NCBI GenBank assembly: GCA_902594005.1
Contig: CACJKN010000001.1
Coordinates: 47,083-111,082 of the forward strand
Source of the DNA: an uncultured SAR86 cluster bacterium
Lineage (GTDB): Bacteria > Pseudomonadota > Gammaproteobacteria > Magnimaribacterales > D2472
Direction: 5' to 3'
Length of the DNA stretch: 64,000 nt
Position 1 is the first letter of the stretch, and every line of letters begins with the position of its first letter. A program made the translations under genes and the position numbers. This document shows, in pieces, positions 1 to 9,367 of the stretch. A model generated the notes under the pieces. That model was not told the origin of the DNA. It saw only the letters and a list, made by a program, of their open reading frames with translations, and did not search any database.

Positions 1-1070
1 TTAGACCTATAAAGCACAGCTGAATCTTGATAGAGTTCACCTTTTTCCATCCAATCCTTTACAACACCAGCTACAAACCTTGCCTCCTCTTGTTCATTGA
101 ATGCTTGATACAAAATTAAATTTTCTCCCTCAAGCTCCTCCGTCCAAAGATTCTTCCCAAGTCTATCAGCGTTGTAATCTATCAAAGCATTAGCAGCAGA
201 TAGGATTTTGCTTGTTGACCTATAGTTCTGCTCTAATTTAACAACACTTACCTTTTTGAACTCTTTTATATAAGCGTCTACATTCTCAACTTTTGCTCCT
301 CTCCATCCATATATAGATTGATCATCATCTCCAACAGCTGTTGTAAGTGCATCCTTAGAGGTTATTTCCTTCAGCCACTTATATTGAATGGTATTGGTAT
401 CTTGAAACTCATCAATCAAAACAGATCTAAACCTTTTGTGAAAATAACTTTTAACGGAGGCATTTTTCCTAATGAGCTCATAAGATTTTAGTATCAACTC
501 CGCAAAATCTACCAAACTGTCATTTCTACAAAGCTCTTCGTATTCTGTATAGACTCCTTTAATTATTTTTCTATAAAAGTCTCCTCTGTCTCTTATTGAT
601 TTAGCTCTTTTTCCAGAGTCCTTCCAACTATTTATTTGCCATTGTGTTTGTCGATATGGAAACTTTGCTTCATCAATGCCTTGTTCTTTAGACAGCCTTT
701 TTATAATTCTTAACTGATCATCAGCATCAAGGATTGTAAAACCTGAAGATAGCTCAGCTTCTTTGTTAAACCTTCTTAAGATTCTATGAGAGAGGCTATG
801 AAAGGTCCCACACCAAATCTCAGGAGATGGATGCTGAAGAAGATCTTCAATTCTTGATCTCATTTCATTGGCCGCTTTGTTTGTAAAAGTCACTGCCATA
901 ATTGAGCCAGGTGAAAAGCTAAGCGCCTCCACTTGCCAAGCTACTTTATGAACAAGCACCCTAGTTTTACCTGATCCAGCTCCTGCTAAAACCATAATAT
1001 TTTGGTCTTCGGAGGTGACGGCATGCCGTTGTTGATCGTTTAGATTTTCAAGTATGTGGGATACGTCCAT
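1..1070 (-). CDS. uvrD: UvrD/Rep-family DNA helicase II, N-terminal part (runs off the window)
   Basis: This is a superfamily 1 ATP-dependent 3'-5' DNA helicase used in nucleotide-excision and mismatch repair. Translating the minus strand from the ATG at 1070 gives an uninterrupted frame to the window edge. Walker A (AGAGSGKT) is at about residues 29-36, followed by a VTFTNKAANEMR segment (motif Ia), a DEFQDTN motif II near residue 219, GDDDQSIYGWRGA (motif III) and QNYRST (motif IV). About 356 of the roughly 720 residues expected are present; the C-terminal half lies to the left. It is divergent from the next gene. UvrD, Rep and PcrA share these motifs, so the exact paralogue is inferred. 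Confidence 0.9.
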   Translation of the reverse strand, partial: MDVSHILENLNDQQRHAVTSEDQNIMVLAGAGSGKTRVLVHKVAWQVEALSFSPGSIMAVTFTNKAANEMRSRIEDLLQHPSPEIWCGTFHSLSHRILRRFNKEAELSSGFTILDADDQLRIIKRLSKEQGIDEAKFPYRQTQWQINSWKDSGKRAKSIRDRGDFYRKIIKGVYTEYEELCRNDSLVDFAELILKSYELIRKNASVKSYFHKRFRSVLIDEFQDTNTIQYKWLKEITSKDALTTAVGDDDQSIYGWRGAKVENVDAYIKEFKKVSVVKLEQNYRSTSKILSAANALIDYNADRLGKNLWTEELEGENLILYQAFNEQEEARFVAGVVKDWMEKGELYQDSAVLYRS

Positions 1071-1123
1071 ATGATTGTTTTAGTATATATTGAAACTAAT
1101 CATGTGGGTGTTAATATAATTTT

Positions 1124-2053
1124 ATGAACAAAGTTATGGAACATCTAGGCAGTAAGTACCCAATTATTCAAGCGCCAATGGGATGGATTGCAAGAAGTAA
1201 ACTTGCTTCTGCCGTCTCAAATGCAGGCGGGTTTGGAATAATAGAAACCTCATCTGGAGAGGTTGATGCTTGCAAAGAAGAAATCAAAAAAATGGCAGAG
1301 TTAACTGACAAACCTTTTGGAGTAAATCTGCCTTTATTGTTCTTAAGTGATTCGACAATGGTAGATTTTATTGTTGAACATGATGTTAATTTTGTTACAA
1401 CGTCTGCTGGAGATCCAGGAAAATACATAGATGTTCTAAAATCGGCAGATATTACCGTTTACCATGCGGTTCCAAGTTTGGCTGGAGCAAAGAAAGCCTT
1501 TGAAGCTGGTGTTGATGGGTTAGTTGTAGAAGGAACCGAAGGTGGCGGTTTTAAAAGTCCTGAGGAGGTTGGTTTGTTTGTTTTAATTCAAGCAATTAAG
1601 AATGAAATTGACTTACCAATAGTAGCCGCTGGCGGAATTGTAGATGGAGTTGGGATGGCAGCTGCGTTTGCTGCCGGCGCTGAAGGCATCCAAATGGGAA
1701 CAAGATTTGTTTCAAGCAAAGAGAGCCCTGTTCATAATAACTTCAAAAATACAATTGTTGGATCAGAAACAAATGGAACTTTAATTCTTAATAAAAAATC
1801 AAAGCCCTGCATACGAGCACTTAAAACAAACCTAACAAATGCAATTTATGAGAAAGGTGTTATGGAAATGTCCGAAATGATGGGCATTAAGAATTTATAT
1901 TTTGATGGAGACATGGAAGCAGCTCCAGCACTTGCAGGACAATCAGTGGGTTTAATTGATAAAGTAAAGTCAGTTGAAGAAATAATTAATGAAACTATTG
2001 TTGAGTTCAATCAAACAGTTTCTAGGCTAAATGAGAGTAAATTTAATGAGTAA
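1124..2053 (+). CDS. Nitronate monooxygenase-like FMN enzyme (NMO / 2-nitropropane dioxygenase family)
   Basis: This TIM-barrel FMN protein of 309 residues belongs to the family that oxidises alkyl nitronates and also includes FabK-type enoyl-ACP reductases. The N-terminal YPIIQAPMGWIA, the central VEGTEGGG segment, PIVAAGGIVDG and the phosphate-binding GAEGIQMGTRF are the usual FMN-site landmarks. The usual GGHxG stretch reads GGGFK here, so the substrate is uncertain. It overlaps the following MazG-like gene by a few bases (ATGAGTAA), suggesting translational coupling. A second, diverged family member lies at 5664-6641. Confidence 0.8.
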   Translation: MNKVMEHLGSKYPIIQAPMGWIARSKLASAVSNAGGFGIIETSSGEVDACKEEIKKMAELTDKPFGVNLPLLFLSDSTMVDFIVEHDVNFVTTSAGDPGKYIDVLKSADITVYHAVPSLAGAKKAFEAGVDGLVVEGTEGGGFKSPEEVGLFVLIQAIKNEIDLPIVAAGGIVDGVGMAAAFAAGAEGIQMGTRFVSSKESPVHNNFKNTIVGSETNGTLILNKKSKPCIRALKTNLTNAIYEKGVMEMSEMMGIKNLYFDGDMEAAPALAGQSVGLIDKVKSVEEIINETIVEFNQTVSRLNESKFNE

Positions 2054-2462
2054 TGAAATAAAAGATTTTTTTAAAACGTATTCAGACTTTGTCACTAAAG
2101 TAACTAGTGATCCTAGTCTTGATCTTGATGCATTAATGGAAAGATTAAAGGAGGTTGATGCTTCCTCTGATATTAAATCCGCAAGGTTGTTAACTGCTGC
2201 AATGGGCCTTGGAAGCGAGACTGGGGAATTTGTTGAGATTGTAAAGAAAATGTATCTTCAAGGTAAGCCTGCTTCAGAGGAGAACATCTTTCATATGAAA
2301 AGAGAGCTAGGCGACATAATGTGGTATTGGGCTACAGCATGTGCAGCTCTTGATTTAGATCCACATGAGGTAATTGCTGAAAATCAAAAAAAGTTAGAGG
2401 CAAGATATGGTGAACAATTTGAAGTGCAAAGGAGTGAGGTCAGAAAAGAAGGCGATCTTTAA
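2046..2462 (+). CDS. MazG-like nucleotide pyrophosphohydrolase
   Basis: This small all-alpha NTP pyrophosphatase-type protein has an EExxE...ExxD-like arrangement: ETGEFVEIVKKMYL in the middle and KRELGDIMWYWATA downstream carry the acidic residues that bind Mg-nucleotide in the MazG/dCTPase families. I chose the ATG at 2046 because it sits in an ATGAGTAA overlap with the upstream stop; an in-frame ATG at 2031 would add five residues. The stop overlaps the next start (TAATG). A housekeeping role (removing aberrant nucleotides) is family knowledge; the substrate is unknown. Confidence 0.8.
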   Translation: MSNEIKDFFKTYSDFVTKVTSDPSLDLDALMERLKEVDASSDIKSARLLTAAMGLGSETGEFVEIVKKMYLQGKPASEENIFHMKRELGDIMWYWATACAALDLDPHEVIAENQKKLEARYGEQFEVQRSEVRKEGDL

Positions 2463-2809
2463 TGGTTGAAAATATAGTTGCTTATATTTATTCAATTACT
2501 GGCTTAATATTTTTTATTGCGTGGCAAATGAATTACAGCCTTACAAAATACTTTATAAAAGAGAAAAATTTTACTAAGACATTGTACTTAGAGCTCTTTT
2601 TCTTAATCATTATTATGGTTTCTTATTACCTAAGTAGCTCAGCTTTCTTTATTTTGTTATTCATAATCCATGCAGCTAATATCTTTACAATTATTTTCCT
2701 AAAAGATCAGATCTTAGATTCTTCAGAAATTTTTGATTCGCAGATTATGGAGATAACAACAGTTTCTTATTACATAGTTGTTGGATTCTTGCTCGTGTTT
2801 TTTGCTTAA
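2462..2809 (+). CDS. Small membrane protein of unknown function
   Basis: This 115-residue, strongly hydrophobic protein has about four predicted membrane segments (residues ~5-22, ~40-58, ~60-80 and ~95-114) separated by short charged loops (TKYFIKEKNFTKT). I recognise no catalytic motif. It is the last gene of the short plus-strand operon with the NMO-like and MazG-like genes, starting on the A of the upstream stop. It ends at 2809, directly against the stop of the convergent lipoprotein gene. Confidence 0.6.
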   Translation: MVENIVAYIYSITGLIFFIAWQMNYSLTKYFIKEKNFTKTLYLELFFLIIIMVSYYLSSSAFFILLFIIHAANIFTIIFLKDQILDSSEIFDSQIMEITTVSYYIVVGFLLVFFA

Positions 2810-4159
2810 CTATTCAATAGCTTGAGTAATTAGATCATAAAAACCAGAGGAATAAAAATTACTATTTATGTTGGCTCCTGCAGCACGAGGTAAAGTCAAA
2901 ATCCAGTTTGATTGAGATAAATCGTTCGGAATTAATTTCATCTTCCTATCATTGGATGCATTTAGGATTGGTTCATATAGGCTAGACCTTACTACAACGA
3001 TATTACGAGCAAAATCAATCATTATATATTGCCCATCAAAACCTATTGTTGAATGAATAAAACTATTGTTTGGACAATTACCATTTTCATCATGAGTTTT
3101 TGCACAGATTTTCCAAAACTGAAGTCCGTAACTTTCGAGATTTCTTATCCTGCTTACATAAGAATTATAACTTAAGGAATTTCCTTCCCAGATTCCTCCC
3201 AAAAGCAGCATATAACCGAACTTGGCATAATCTCTTGCTGTTGCATCCAGACAACAATATGAAAGAATGTTGCCATTTGAATGTCCAAAATTCTGAAAAT
3301 CTTTCCACCAAATGGCATTCATATTGATCTTTGAAAAAAGGTAATAGTCTGCGAAAGTTTGAGGGTCCTGCCCCGTTGCTCTAAAAATAATTTCGCCTAA
3401 AACATTAGTATCGCAATTGGAATACTGAAAATCTCCTCTTTCATAAATTTCTGTTTCTGAAAACCATGGCTGAATAACTCCGCTTTCAGCTAAATCTCTA
3501 TTTATGCAACCGGTAAGCTGATCATCTGAATAAATAATATTTCCTCCTGAAGATGAATCAACCAAGTTTGAGCAAACTTTTAATCCCTGACTATCCGAAT
3601 CAAAACACATTGGCGTTAATCCTGATCTCATATCTAGTATATCTTTAATTGTGATGCTTGCCCTGTCATCATTTGCCCATTCTGAAATATATATTGAGGC
3701 TGAATCATTAATTGAAGAAATAAACCCCTCTGATTCTGCTATTCCAATTAAGAAGCTTGCAAAAGATTTTGCGCTTGACCATGACGAAGAGTAGCTTGAC
3801 TGATCTCTATCACCAAATTGAAGTTGGAGTAGTTCAGCATCAATTCCTGTTAGGTTTGATAAATTTGTTTTCTCTCCTTCTAAGATGCCTCTATATCTCT
3901 CATAAACCAACTTTCCATCTTTAATCACTATTGCTGATTGGGTGAAAGTTCCATCTGCAAAAGCAGAATCAAAGGCTTCTTTTAGTTTGTTCTCGTTCAT
4001 GCTTACGGAGCTTGGAGAGACAACCTCCCAAACTAACGGATGCACAGGTGAGGAAGAAGATACAGGCAAATCATAGCTAGGAGAGCTAGATCCTCCACTA
4101 CAAGAAACAATAAAAAATATTATAAAAGTTAACGTAAAAAGATTAGTTATCTTTCTCAT
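2810..4159 (-). CDS. Serine hydrolase lipoprotein, beta-lactamase / class C penicillin-binding protein fold
   Basis: This is a probable secreted or periplasmic serine esterase or amidase. A lipoprotein signal peptide ends in IVSC with the lipidated Cys at residue 20, followed by a Ser-rich linker. The SxxK catalytic tetrad is SSAK at residues 128-131. A YSN motif (FQYSNCDTN) lies near residue 247 and an HSTIG motif near residue 369 replaces the KTG triad, as in the 6-aminohexanoate-dimer-hydrolase-like and esterase branches. This arrangement argues against a true antibiotic beta-lactamase. The start overlaps the end of the upstream dehydrogenase gene by 17 bases. Confidence 0.8.
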   Translation of the reverse strand: MRKITNLFTLTFIIFFIVSCSGGSSSPSYDLPVSSSSPVHPLVWEVVSPSSVSMNENKLKEAFDSAFADGTFTQSAIVIKDGKLVYERYRGILEGEKTNLSNLTGIDAELLQLQFGDRDQSSYSSSWSSAKSFASFLIGIAESEGFISSINDSASIYISEWANDDRASITIKDILDMRSGLTPMCFDSDSQGLKVCSNLVDSSSGGNIIYSDDQLTGCINRDLAESGVIQPWFSETEIYERGDFQYSNCDTNVLGEIIFRATGQDPQTFADYYLFSKINMNAIWWKDFQNFGHSNGNILSYCCLDATARDYAKFGYMLLLGGIWEGNSLSYNSYVSRIRNLESYGLQFWKICAKTHDENGNCPNNSFIHSTIGFDGQYIMIDFARNIVVVRSSLYEPILNASNDRKMKLIPNDLSQSNWILTLPRAAGANINSNFYSSGFYDLITQAIE

Positions 4160-5015
4160 CTAAACGTTTTAGTAAACTTGAGGTATCAAGTCTGCCTGCC
4201 CCCATGTTTTGTAATTCTTTGTAATATGATTTTATCACCTCAGTTGTAGAAATGTTGGCACCAATCTTTTTTGAGAACTTTGAAACTATTTCAAGGTCTT
4301 TAACCATTAAATCTACTGCAAAACCAAAGTCATATTCATCATCAATCATTGACTCCCATCTGTTTTCCATTTGCCAAGATTGTGCTGCGCCTCTTGAAAT
4401 GACATCTAAAACTTCTTTTGATGAGATGCCAGACTTTTTAGCAAAGCTAGCTGCCTCGGCTAAAGCCTGAATTAGTCCAGCGATACATATTTGATTAATC
4501 ATTTTTGTTAATTGTCCATTACCTGATGGCCCCATATATTTGTGGAAAGCTGAATAACAATCAAGAATTGGAGATATTTGTTTGTAAGCTGAGTTGTCTC
4601 CCCCTATCATAACTGAGAGTGAGCCATTTTGTGCTCCAGCCTCACCCCCTGAGACAGGGGCATCCAAAAAAATAGAATCTTTTTTTAAAATCTCTTTGCT
4701 TATTAAAGTCGCCGTATCAACAGAGGTTGTTGAATGATCAACTACTATGGTTCCCTCATTTATATGTTCCAAGATTCCATCACTACCTAAAACAACTTCT
4801 TCAATATCTCTATCTTCACTGAGGCATAGAAAGATTACCTTAGATTTTAAAGCAAGGTCTTTTACAGATTCACATGTCTCCCCTTCAAATTCGGAAGTCC
4901 ATTTTTGTGATTTGTTTGTTGTTCTATTAAATACTAGAGTTTGGTAAGATTTTGATATGTGGCCTGCAATCGGAAATCCCATAGTCCCAAGACCTATAAA
5001 TCCAACTTTTAGCAT
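4143..5015 (-). CDS. NAD(P)-dependent beta-hydroxyacid dehydrogenase (3-hydroxyisobutyrate dehydrogenase family)
   Basis: This 290-residue, two-domain oxidoreductase has an N-terminal Rossmann motif VGFIGLGTMGFPIA, the substrate-binding loop DAPVSGGEAGAQNGSL near residues 118-133, and GNGQLTKMINQ, which carries the family's catalytic lysine near residue 171. Substrates in the family include 3-hydroxyisobutyrate, tartronate semialdehyde and succinic semialdehyde; the sequence alone does not decide. It lies four bases after the DsbA-fold isomerase gene and overlaps the lipoprotein gene, so the three probably share a transcript. Confidence 0.8.
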   Translation of the reverse strand: MLKVGFIGLGTMGFPIAGHISKSYQTLVFNRTTNKSQKWTSEFEGETCESVKDLALKSKVIFLCLSEDRDIEEVVLGSDGILEHINEGTIVVDHSTTSVDTATLISKEILKKDSIFLDAPVSGGEAGAQNGSLSVMIGGDNSAYKQISPILDCYSAFHKYMGPSGNGQLTKMINQICIAGLIQALAEAASFAKKSGISSKEVLDVISRGAAQSWQMENRWESMIDDEYDFGFAVDLMVKDLEIVSKFSKKIGANISTTEVIKSYYKELQNMGAGRLDTSSLLKRLDEKDN

Positions 5016-5019
5016 CTAG

Positions 5020-5667
5020 TTATCTTTCTTTAAGTCCGTTTTCTTTGAGAGTTTTCATTATTTTATCAAATTGGTCCTGCCCGAAAAAATGCTTGTCTCC
5101 AATAACCGTTAAAGGGACGCCATGATGTCCTGCATTCAATTGATCAACCTGGTTTTGTTTTATTTGTCCAATGATTTCTTCTTCATGGACGTTTATGCTA
5201 TCCCTTAGTTGATTTAGATCTAGCCCAACCTTCTTGGCAGCTTCTGATAGATTTTCATCAGTATTCCAGTTCTCAACTCCTCCGAAGATTAAGCTTGATA
5301 CCTCAAAAGCAAACTCCATACCAACACCTTTCATTTGTGCCATTTGTCCTAAATGACAAATATCAAATATATAAGGTTGATGGCTTGATATTTTCCCAGT
5401 CATAATATTTTGTCTAATAGGGTCTGGTTTGAGCTTTGATGTAAAAGGGATACCGAGCTTTTTTGCTTGTAGCCTCATATCTATCATTTTAAAAAAGAAA
5501 AATGTAAAAAAATTCTTACCTTCAAACCACTCAGGCATTCTGATGGCTATTGGATAAACAACCTTAAAGTTTATTTCAATATCATACTTTTCTTTAAGCT
5601 TAAGCATTCTAGGGAGTATCAAATATGAATAGGGACTTCTATATGAAAAATATAGATCTATTTTCAT
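5020..5667 (-). CDS. DsbA-fold oxidoreductase / 2-hydroxychromene-2-carboxylate isomerase family
   Basis: This 215-residue protein has a thioredoxin/DsbA fold in which the CxxC is replaced by SYRSPYSYL at the N-terminus. The serine at that position binds glutathione in HCCA isomerases. A GVPLTVIGDKHFFGQDQFD segment near the C-terminus is the cis-proline loop and terminal helix typical of the family. Known members act on aromatic degradation intermediates or as kappa-class GST-like enzymes; the substrate is not deducible. The start overlaps the upstream NMO gene by four bases (ATGA type). Confidence 0.75.
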   Translation of the reverse strand: MKIDLYFSYRSPYSYLILPRMLKLKEKYDIEINFKVVYPIAIRMPEWFEGKNFFTFFFFKMIDMRLQAKKLGIPFTSKLKPDPIRQNIMTGKISSHQPYIFDICHLGQMAQMKGVGMEFAFEVSSLIFGGVENWNTDENLSEAAKKVGLDLNQLRDSINVHEEEIIGQIKQNQVDQLNAGHHGVPLTVIGDKHFFGQDQFDKIMKTLKENGLKER

Positions 5668-6641
5668 GAGATTTTTGCTTTATTATTAAAATCTGAAGTA
5701 GCCTCACTAAACTCAGCTCTTATTCTTTCAACTAAAGATTCAACAGTTGGAGCGTCCTCTATGAGACCAATTCCCTGACCAGACCCCCAAATATCTTTCC
5801 ATGCCTTCGAATCTGTATTCCCACCAGAGCCGAAGTTCATTGCAGATTTATCTGCAGTTGGAAGATTATCTGGATCAAGACCAGCATTTTGAATAGAAGG
5901 TTTAAGGTAGTTCCCTAGGACACCAGTAAATAAGTTTGAATACACGATATCGTTAGCGGAGCTTTCAATTAACATCTGTTTATATTCTGGCTCAGCATTT
6001 GCTTCATGTGTTGCAATAAATCTTGTGCCTAGATAAGCAAAATCAGCACCGAGTGCCAGCGCAGATGCAACGGAATAACCGTCTCCTATGGAGCCTGACA
6101 AAATAATAGTTCCATCGAACCAAGATTTTACTTCTCTTAGAAGAGCAAAAGGAGATAATGCCCCTGCATGACCTCCTGCTCCAGCGCAAACTAAAATTAA
6201 GCCATCGACGCCCATATCAGCAGCTTTTTTTGCATGCCTTACATTAATAACGTCGTGAAAAACCAAACCTCCATAACTATGGGCTGCCTCAACAACTTCT
6301 GCGGGTGGTCTCAATGAAGTAATGATTATTGGCACTTCATGCTTTACGCAAATCTCCATATCGCCTTGTAATCTATCGTTTGATCCATGGCAGATTTGGT
6401 TTACTGCAAAGGGTGCTACCTTTTTGTCCGGATTTTGTTCTTGGTACTCTTTTAATTCTGTTTTAATTCTTACAATCCATTCCTCTAGCACATGCTGTGG
6501 TCGTGCGTTAAGTGCTGGAAAAGATCCAATTATCCCAGCTTTACATTGTGCAATTACCAAATCGGGAACAGAGATAAGAAACAAAGGCGCTCCAATGACA
6601 GGTATAGAAATATTATCTTTTATTGAATCTGGTATAGGCAT
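5664..6641 (-). CDS. Nitronate monooxygenase family FMN enzyme
   Basis: This 325-residue TIM-barrel flavoprotein contains PVIGAPLFLIS at the N-terminus, the canonical GAGGHAG loop near residue 157, an IILSGSIGDGYSVASALALGA FMN-phosphate region and GTRFIATHEA. It matches the canonical NMO motif set better than its paralogue at 1124. It is the first gene of a minus-strand run with the isomerase, the dehydrogenase and the lipoprotein hydrolase. The physiological substrate (propionate-3-nitronate or other nitroalkane) is unproven. Confidence 0.82.
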   Translation of the reverse strand: MPIPDSIKDNISIPVIGAPLFLISVPDLVIAQCKAGIIGSFPALNARPQHVLEEWIVRIKTELKEYQEQNPDKKVAPFAVNQICHGSNDRLQGDMEICVKHEVPIIITSLRPPAEVVEAAHSYGGLVFHDVINVRHAKKAADMGVDGLILVCAGAGGHAGALSPFALLREVKSWFDGTIILSGSIGDGYSVASALALGADFAYLGTRFIATHEANAEPEYKQMLIESSANDIVYSNLFTGVLGNYLKPSIQNAGLDPDNLPTADKSAMNFGSGGNTDSKAWKDIWGSGQGIGLIEDAPTVESLVERIRAEFSEATSDFNNKAKIS

Positions 6642-6686
6642 ATAAGCTCCTAAGTAATAGAATTAAAAAACTTAATATACCAGTAA

Positions 6687-7319
6687 ATGAATAACCGTTT
6701 TAATCTATTTTTAATTTTTTTTTCTATTCTCCTATCTTCTTGCTCGCAGGAAAAAGAAAATCAAACATGCTTAGTATATGAAAGCCAAGAAGAAGAATTT
6801 GCTTATGTCCAGATTGTTGGAGAAAAAGATATTAATTTAGATTTTTCTTCGTTCATAGCTACCTACCAAACTAGAGGAGAGTTTAGTGGCTCTTTAGGAG
6901 ATCTTGCTGAACACGAGGGCTTGGATTTATTCAATATTGATAAAGATTTATCTGATATACCCATACAAACAATAGCTAAAGGAGTTGTCGTTTATGCAAG
7001 GACTGGGTGTCCATCAAGTACACAGTTTTCGGATAATACAATGTTGCGGGAGTGTGGTGCAGGCTGGGGCAATCATTTAGTAATAGATCATGGAGATAAT
7101 ATTTACTCAAGATATGGTCACATGAGGTTTGATGGAGTTTATAAAAGAGTTGGGGATAAAGTTAATAAAGATGAAATTATTGGGCTGATGGGCAACTCTG
7201 GAAGAAGTGAGGGAAGACATCTCCATCTAGAAATAGGATATTATTCAGGTGATTTTGATAGCTGTGAGCCTTCTAAGTCTTTTGACTTTGTTGTTAATCC
7301 AGCTGCTTATGGATTTTAG
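6687..7319 (+). CDS. M23-family peptidase lipoprotein (LytM domain)
   Basis: This is a probable peptidoglycan endopeptidase or endopeptidase-activating factor anchored as a lipoprotein (LSSC, Cys19). The LytM zinc ligands can be read directly: HEGLD (His76, Asp80), GHM (His145) and HLH (His178/His180). The normally short spacing between the first ligand pair and the barrel is filled by a Cys-containing insertion (RTGCPSS and RECGAG), suggesting a disulfide. Length is 210 residues. The stop TAG interleaves with the stop of the convergent M20 gene in a shared TTAG. Confidence 0.85.
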   Translation: MNNRFNLFLIFFSILLSSCSQEKENQTCLVYESQEEEFAYVQIVGEKDINLDFSSFIATYQTRGEFSGSLGDLAEHEGLDLFNIDKDLSDIPIQTIAKGVVVYARTGCPSSTQFSDNTMLRECGAGWGNHLVIDHGDNIYSRYGHMRFDGVYKRVGDKVNKDEIIGLMGNSGRSEGRHLHLEIGYYSGDFDSCEPSKSFDFVVNPAAYGF

Positions 7320-8608
7320 TTGTTGCTTGCGTAATCTAGAGCTAAATAAACCATTGCTTTAACTCCTTCATCTAAAGCTCGATCATCTATTTTAAAGAAT
7401 GGAGTGTGATTTCCAGGAGCTACATCAACACCTGGCTCGTTTACACCTAACCAAAAATACATACCTGGTATTTGTTGAGAAAAGAAAGAAAAATCCTCAG
7501 CGCCTGTAGTAGGTTTATCAAGAATAAAAAATTTCCCATCAGCAGCTTCTGACAACGTCTGCGAATATTTATTTGTTAATTCTACGTTGTTAAAAGTGAC
7601 TGGATAAAAACCTCCGACATCAAACTCTACATCAACCTTTGTTCCAGTTCCTTCTGCAACTCCTCGAGCTATCTGCCTAATCTCATCATAAATCTCTGCA
7701 CGCAAGTCTGGATCAAATGTTCTGATCGTTCCTGTAATTTGTGATTTATCAGGGATAATATTGTTCCTAGTTCCAGCTTGAACCATTCCTACTGAAATTA
7801 CTGCAGGATTGTTAATGATATTTATTCTTCTACTTACAACTGTATTTAATGATTCAATTAATTGTGCTGTAGCCATAATTGGATCGATGCTATCCCATGG
7901 CCTTGATCCATGCGCTTGAACGCCATTAACAGTGATTCTGTAAGAAGATGCAGCGGCCATTGCTGGTCCAGGCAGGACACCAAGATGACCATGTCGTGAA
8001 TTAGTGACATGAAGTCCGAATATTACTTCAGGCTTATATCTATCAAATATTCCCTCAGCAAGCATAAGTTCAGCTCCACCGCCCTCACCCTCAGGTGCAC
8101 CCTCTTCAGCTGGCTGAAATATAAGCATTATATTTCCTTTTAGATTCTTTTTATTTTTAGCAAGAAACTCAGCAGCTCCCATCAAGATAGCAACATGAGC
8201 ATCATGACCACATGCATGCATAACTCCGACATCTTGACCTAAATATGTTGTTCTTTGCTTCGATGCGAATGGCAGTCCCGTTTGCTCAGTAACCGGAAGT
8301 GCGTCCATATCTGCTCTTAGGGCTATTGTTGGTCCAGGTTTGCCGCCTCTTATTAATCCAACAACTCCGGTGTAAGCAATTCCAGTTTCCACCTCTACGC
8401 CAAGGGATACTAAGTGCTCAGCAACTTTTTTTGAAGTTCTAAACTCTCTATTGCCTAGCTCGGGAAACTCATGGATATCATGACGCCATTCAATAACTTT
8501 TTCCATTAAAGGATCTAAATCAGCTTGAAGTTTCTCTTTAAGGTCTTGAGCAGCCAAAAACCCCGAGATGAGAATTGTTGGTATAAATAAATATTTCGTT
8601 ATTTGCAT
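7316..8608 (-). CDS. M20-family metallo-amidohydrolase (amidohydrolase/hippurate hydrolase type), secreted
   Basis: This di-metal peptidase or amidohydrolase has the motifs DMDALPVTEQTGLPFAS, MHACGHDAHVAIL (metal-binding CGHD) and FQPAEEG. The first ATG at 8644 would add 12 residues; the ATG at 8608 places a signal peptide (MQITKYLFIPTILISGFLAAQ) at the N-terminus and is preferred. The C-terminal ligand segment GNHTPFFKIDD is intact. A periplasmic location suggests hydrolysis of N-acyl amino acids or small peptides taken up from seawater, which is inference. Confidence 0.85.
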   Translation of the reverse strand: MQITKYLFIPTILISGFLAAQDLKEKLQADLDPLMEKVIEWRHDIHEFPELGNREFRTSKKVAEHLVSLGVEVETGIAYTGVVGLIRGGKPGPTIALRADMDALPVTEQTGLPFASKQRTTYLGQDVGVMHACGHDAHVAILMGAAEFLAKNKKNLKGNIMLIFQPAEEGAPEGEGGGAELMLAEGIFDRYKPEVIFGLHVTNSRHGHLGVLPGPAMAAASSYRITVNGVQAHGSRPWDSIDPIMATAQLIESLNTVVSRRINIINNPAVISVGMVQAGTRNNIIPDKSQITGTIRTFDPDLRAEIYDEIRQIARGVAEGTGTKVDVEFDVGGFYPVTFNNVELTNKYSQTLSEAADGKFFILDKPTTGAEDFSFFSQQIPGMYFWLGVNEPGVDVAPGNHTPFFKIDDRALDEGVKAMVYLALDYASNN

Positions 8609-8671
8609 ACTTAAAAGTTTACAAAAAAGGTTTTGGATTGTCATTTTTATGACGACTTGGTATTGAAGTCA

Positions 8672-9361
8672 CTAATCTAGATTAATGTTATCTGCTACCC
8701 AACTAATTGACCAAAGATGTCCTAATCTTTTTCCTCTATATTGACGTGGAAGCCTAACAACGCTGGATTCTTTAAAATCTATTAACTGAGGATCATAATC
8801 AAAGCTATTAAAAGCATAATCTAGTTTTTTAATCGTTCTCCATTGGTAGTAGGAAACATTATTATTTTTTGATGTTGGATGTTCATAGCCGCAATATTTT
8901 TTTAAGTCACTACTACCTAAAGGTGCGGCTATAACATGTATCTCTGTTTCTATAGCCTCTATCTCATTTAGTAATAATGAAGAAAGTATGCCTCCATAAC
9001 TATGTCCCAGAATTGTAATCTTTTCGATATCTTTCATTGCTGATATTTCTTTCATAAGGATTAGAATGGTTTTTTGTGGACATTTTGTTGTATCCCATCG
9101 AAAAAAATAAGTCTTTGTAACTTCACTATCTATGGTCTGAAGTGGATAGATCCATTCAAATCCTCTGCTATCCCGGCCATGGATGCTAATCAGGATTTCT
9201 TTGCCTATTTGGCTGGCTTCAAGATCATGAAGACCAAAATCGAGATCCATAAGCTTCTGACCAGATTTAAGATATTCCTTATCAGGGTCTAGCTCATAAA
9301 GATTTAAAGAAAGTAATTCTAATGGAGTTATTAAAAGGGCAAACAAAAGATAAAACTTCAT
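8672..9361 (-). CDS. Secreted alpha/beta-hydrolase-like protein
   Basis: This 229-residue protein has an N-terminal signal peptide (MKFYLLFALLITPLELLS) and a nucleophile elbow ITILGHSYGGILSS near residue 130, with an upstream ISIHGRDSRGFEW oxyanion-type loop. These indicate a lipase or esterase fold. A candidate catalytic His is in the C-terminal RLGHLWSISW. I do not recognise the subfamily. It lies six bases before the end of the old-yellow-enzyme gene and is probably cotranscribed with it. Confidence 0.65.
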   Translation of the reverse strand: MKFYLLFALLITPLELLSLNLYELDPDKEYLKSGQKLMDLDFGLHDLEASQIGKEILISIHGRDSRGFEWIYPLQTIDSEVTKTYFFRWDTTKCPQKTILILMKEISAMKDIEKITILGHSYGGILSSLLLNEIEAIETEIHVIAAPLGSSDLKKYCGYEHPTSKNNNVSYYQWRTIKKLDYAFNSFDYDPQLIDFKESSVVRLPRQYRGKRLGHLWSISWVADNINLD

Positions 9362-9367
9362 AATCTT

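Noticed and set aside
2810-4159. Antibiotic-resistance class C beta-lactamase
   Set aside because: It is a lipoprotein with HSTIG in place of KTG and resembles esterase-type members of the fold.
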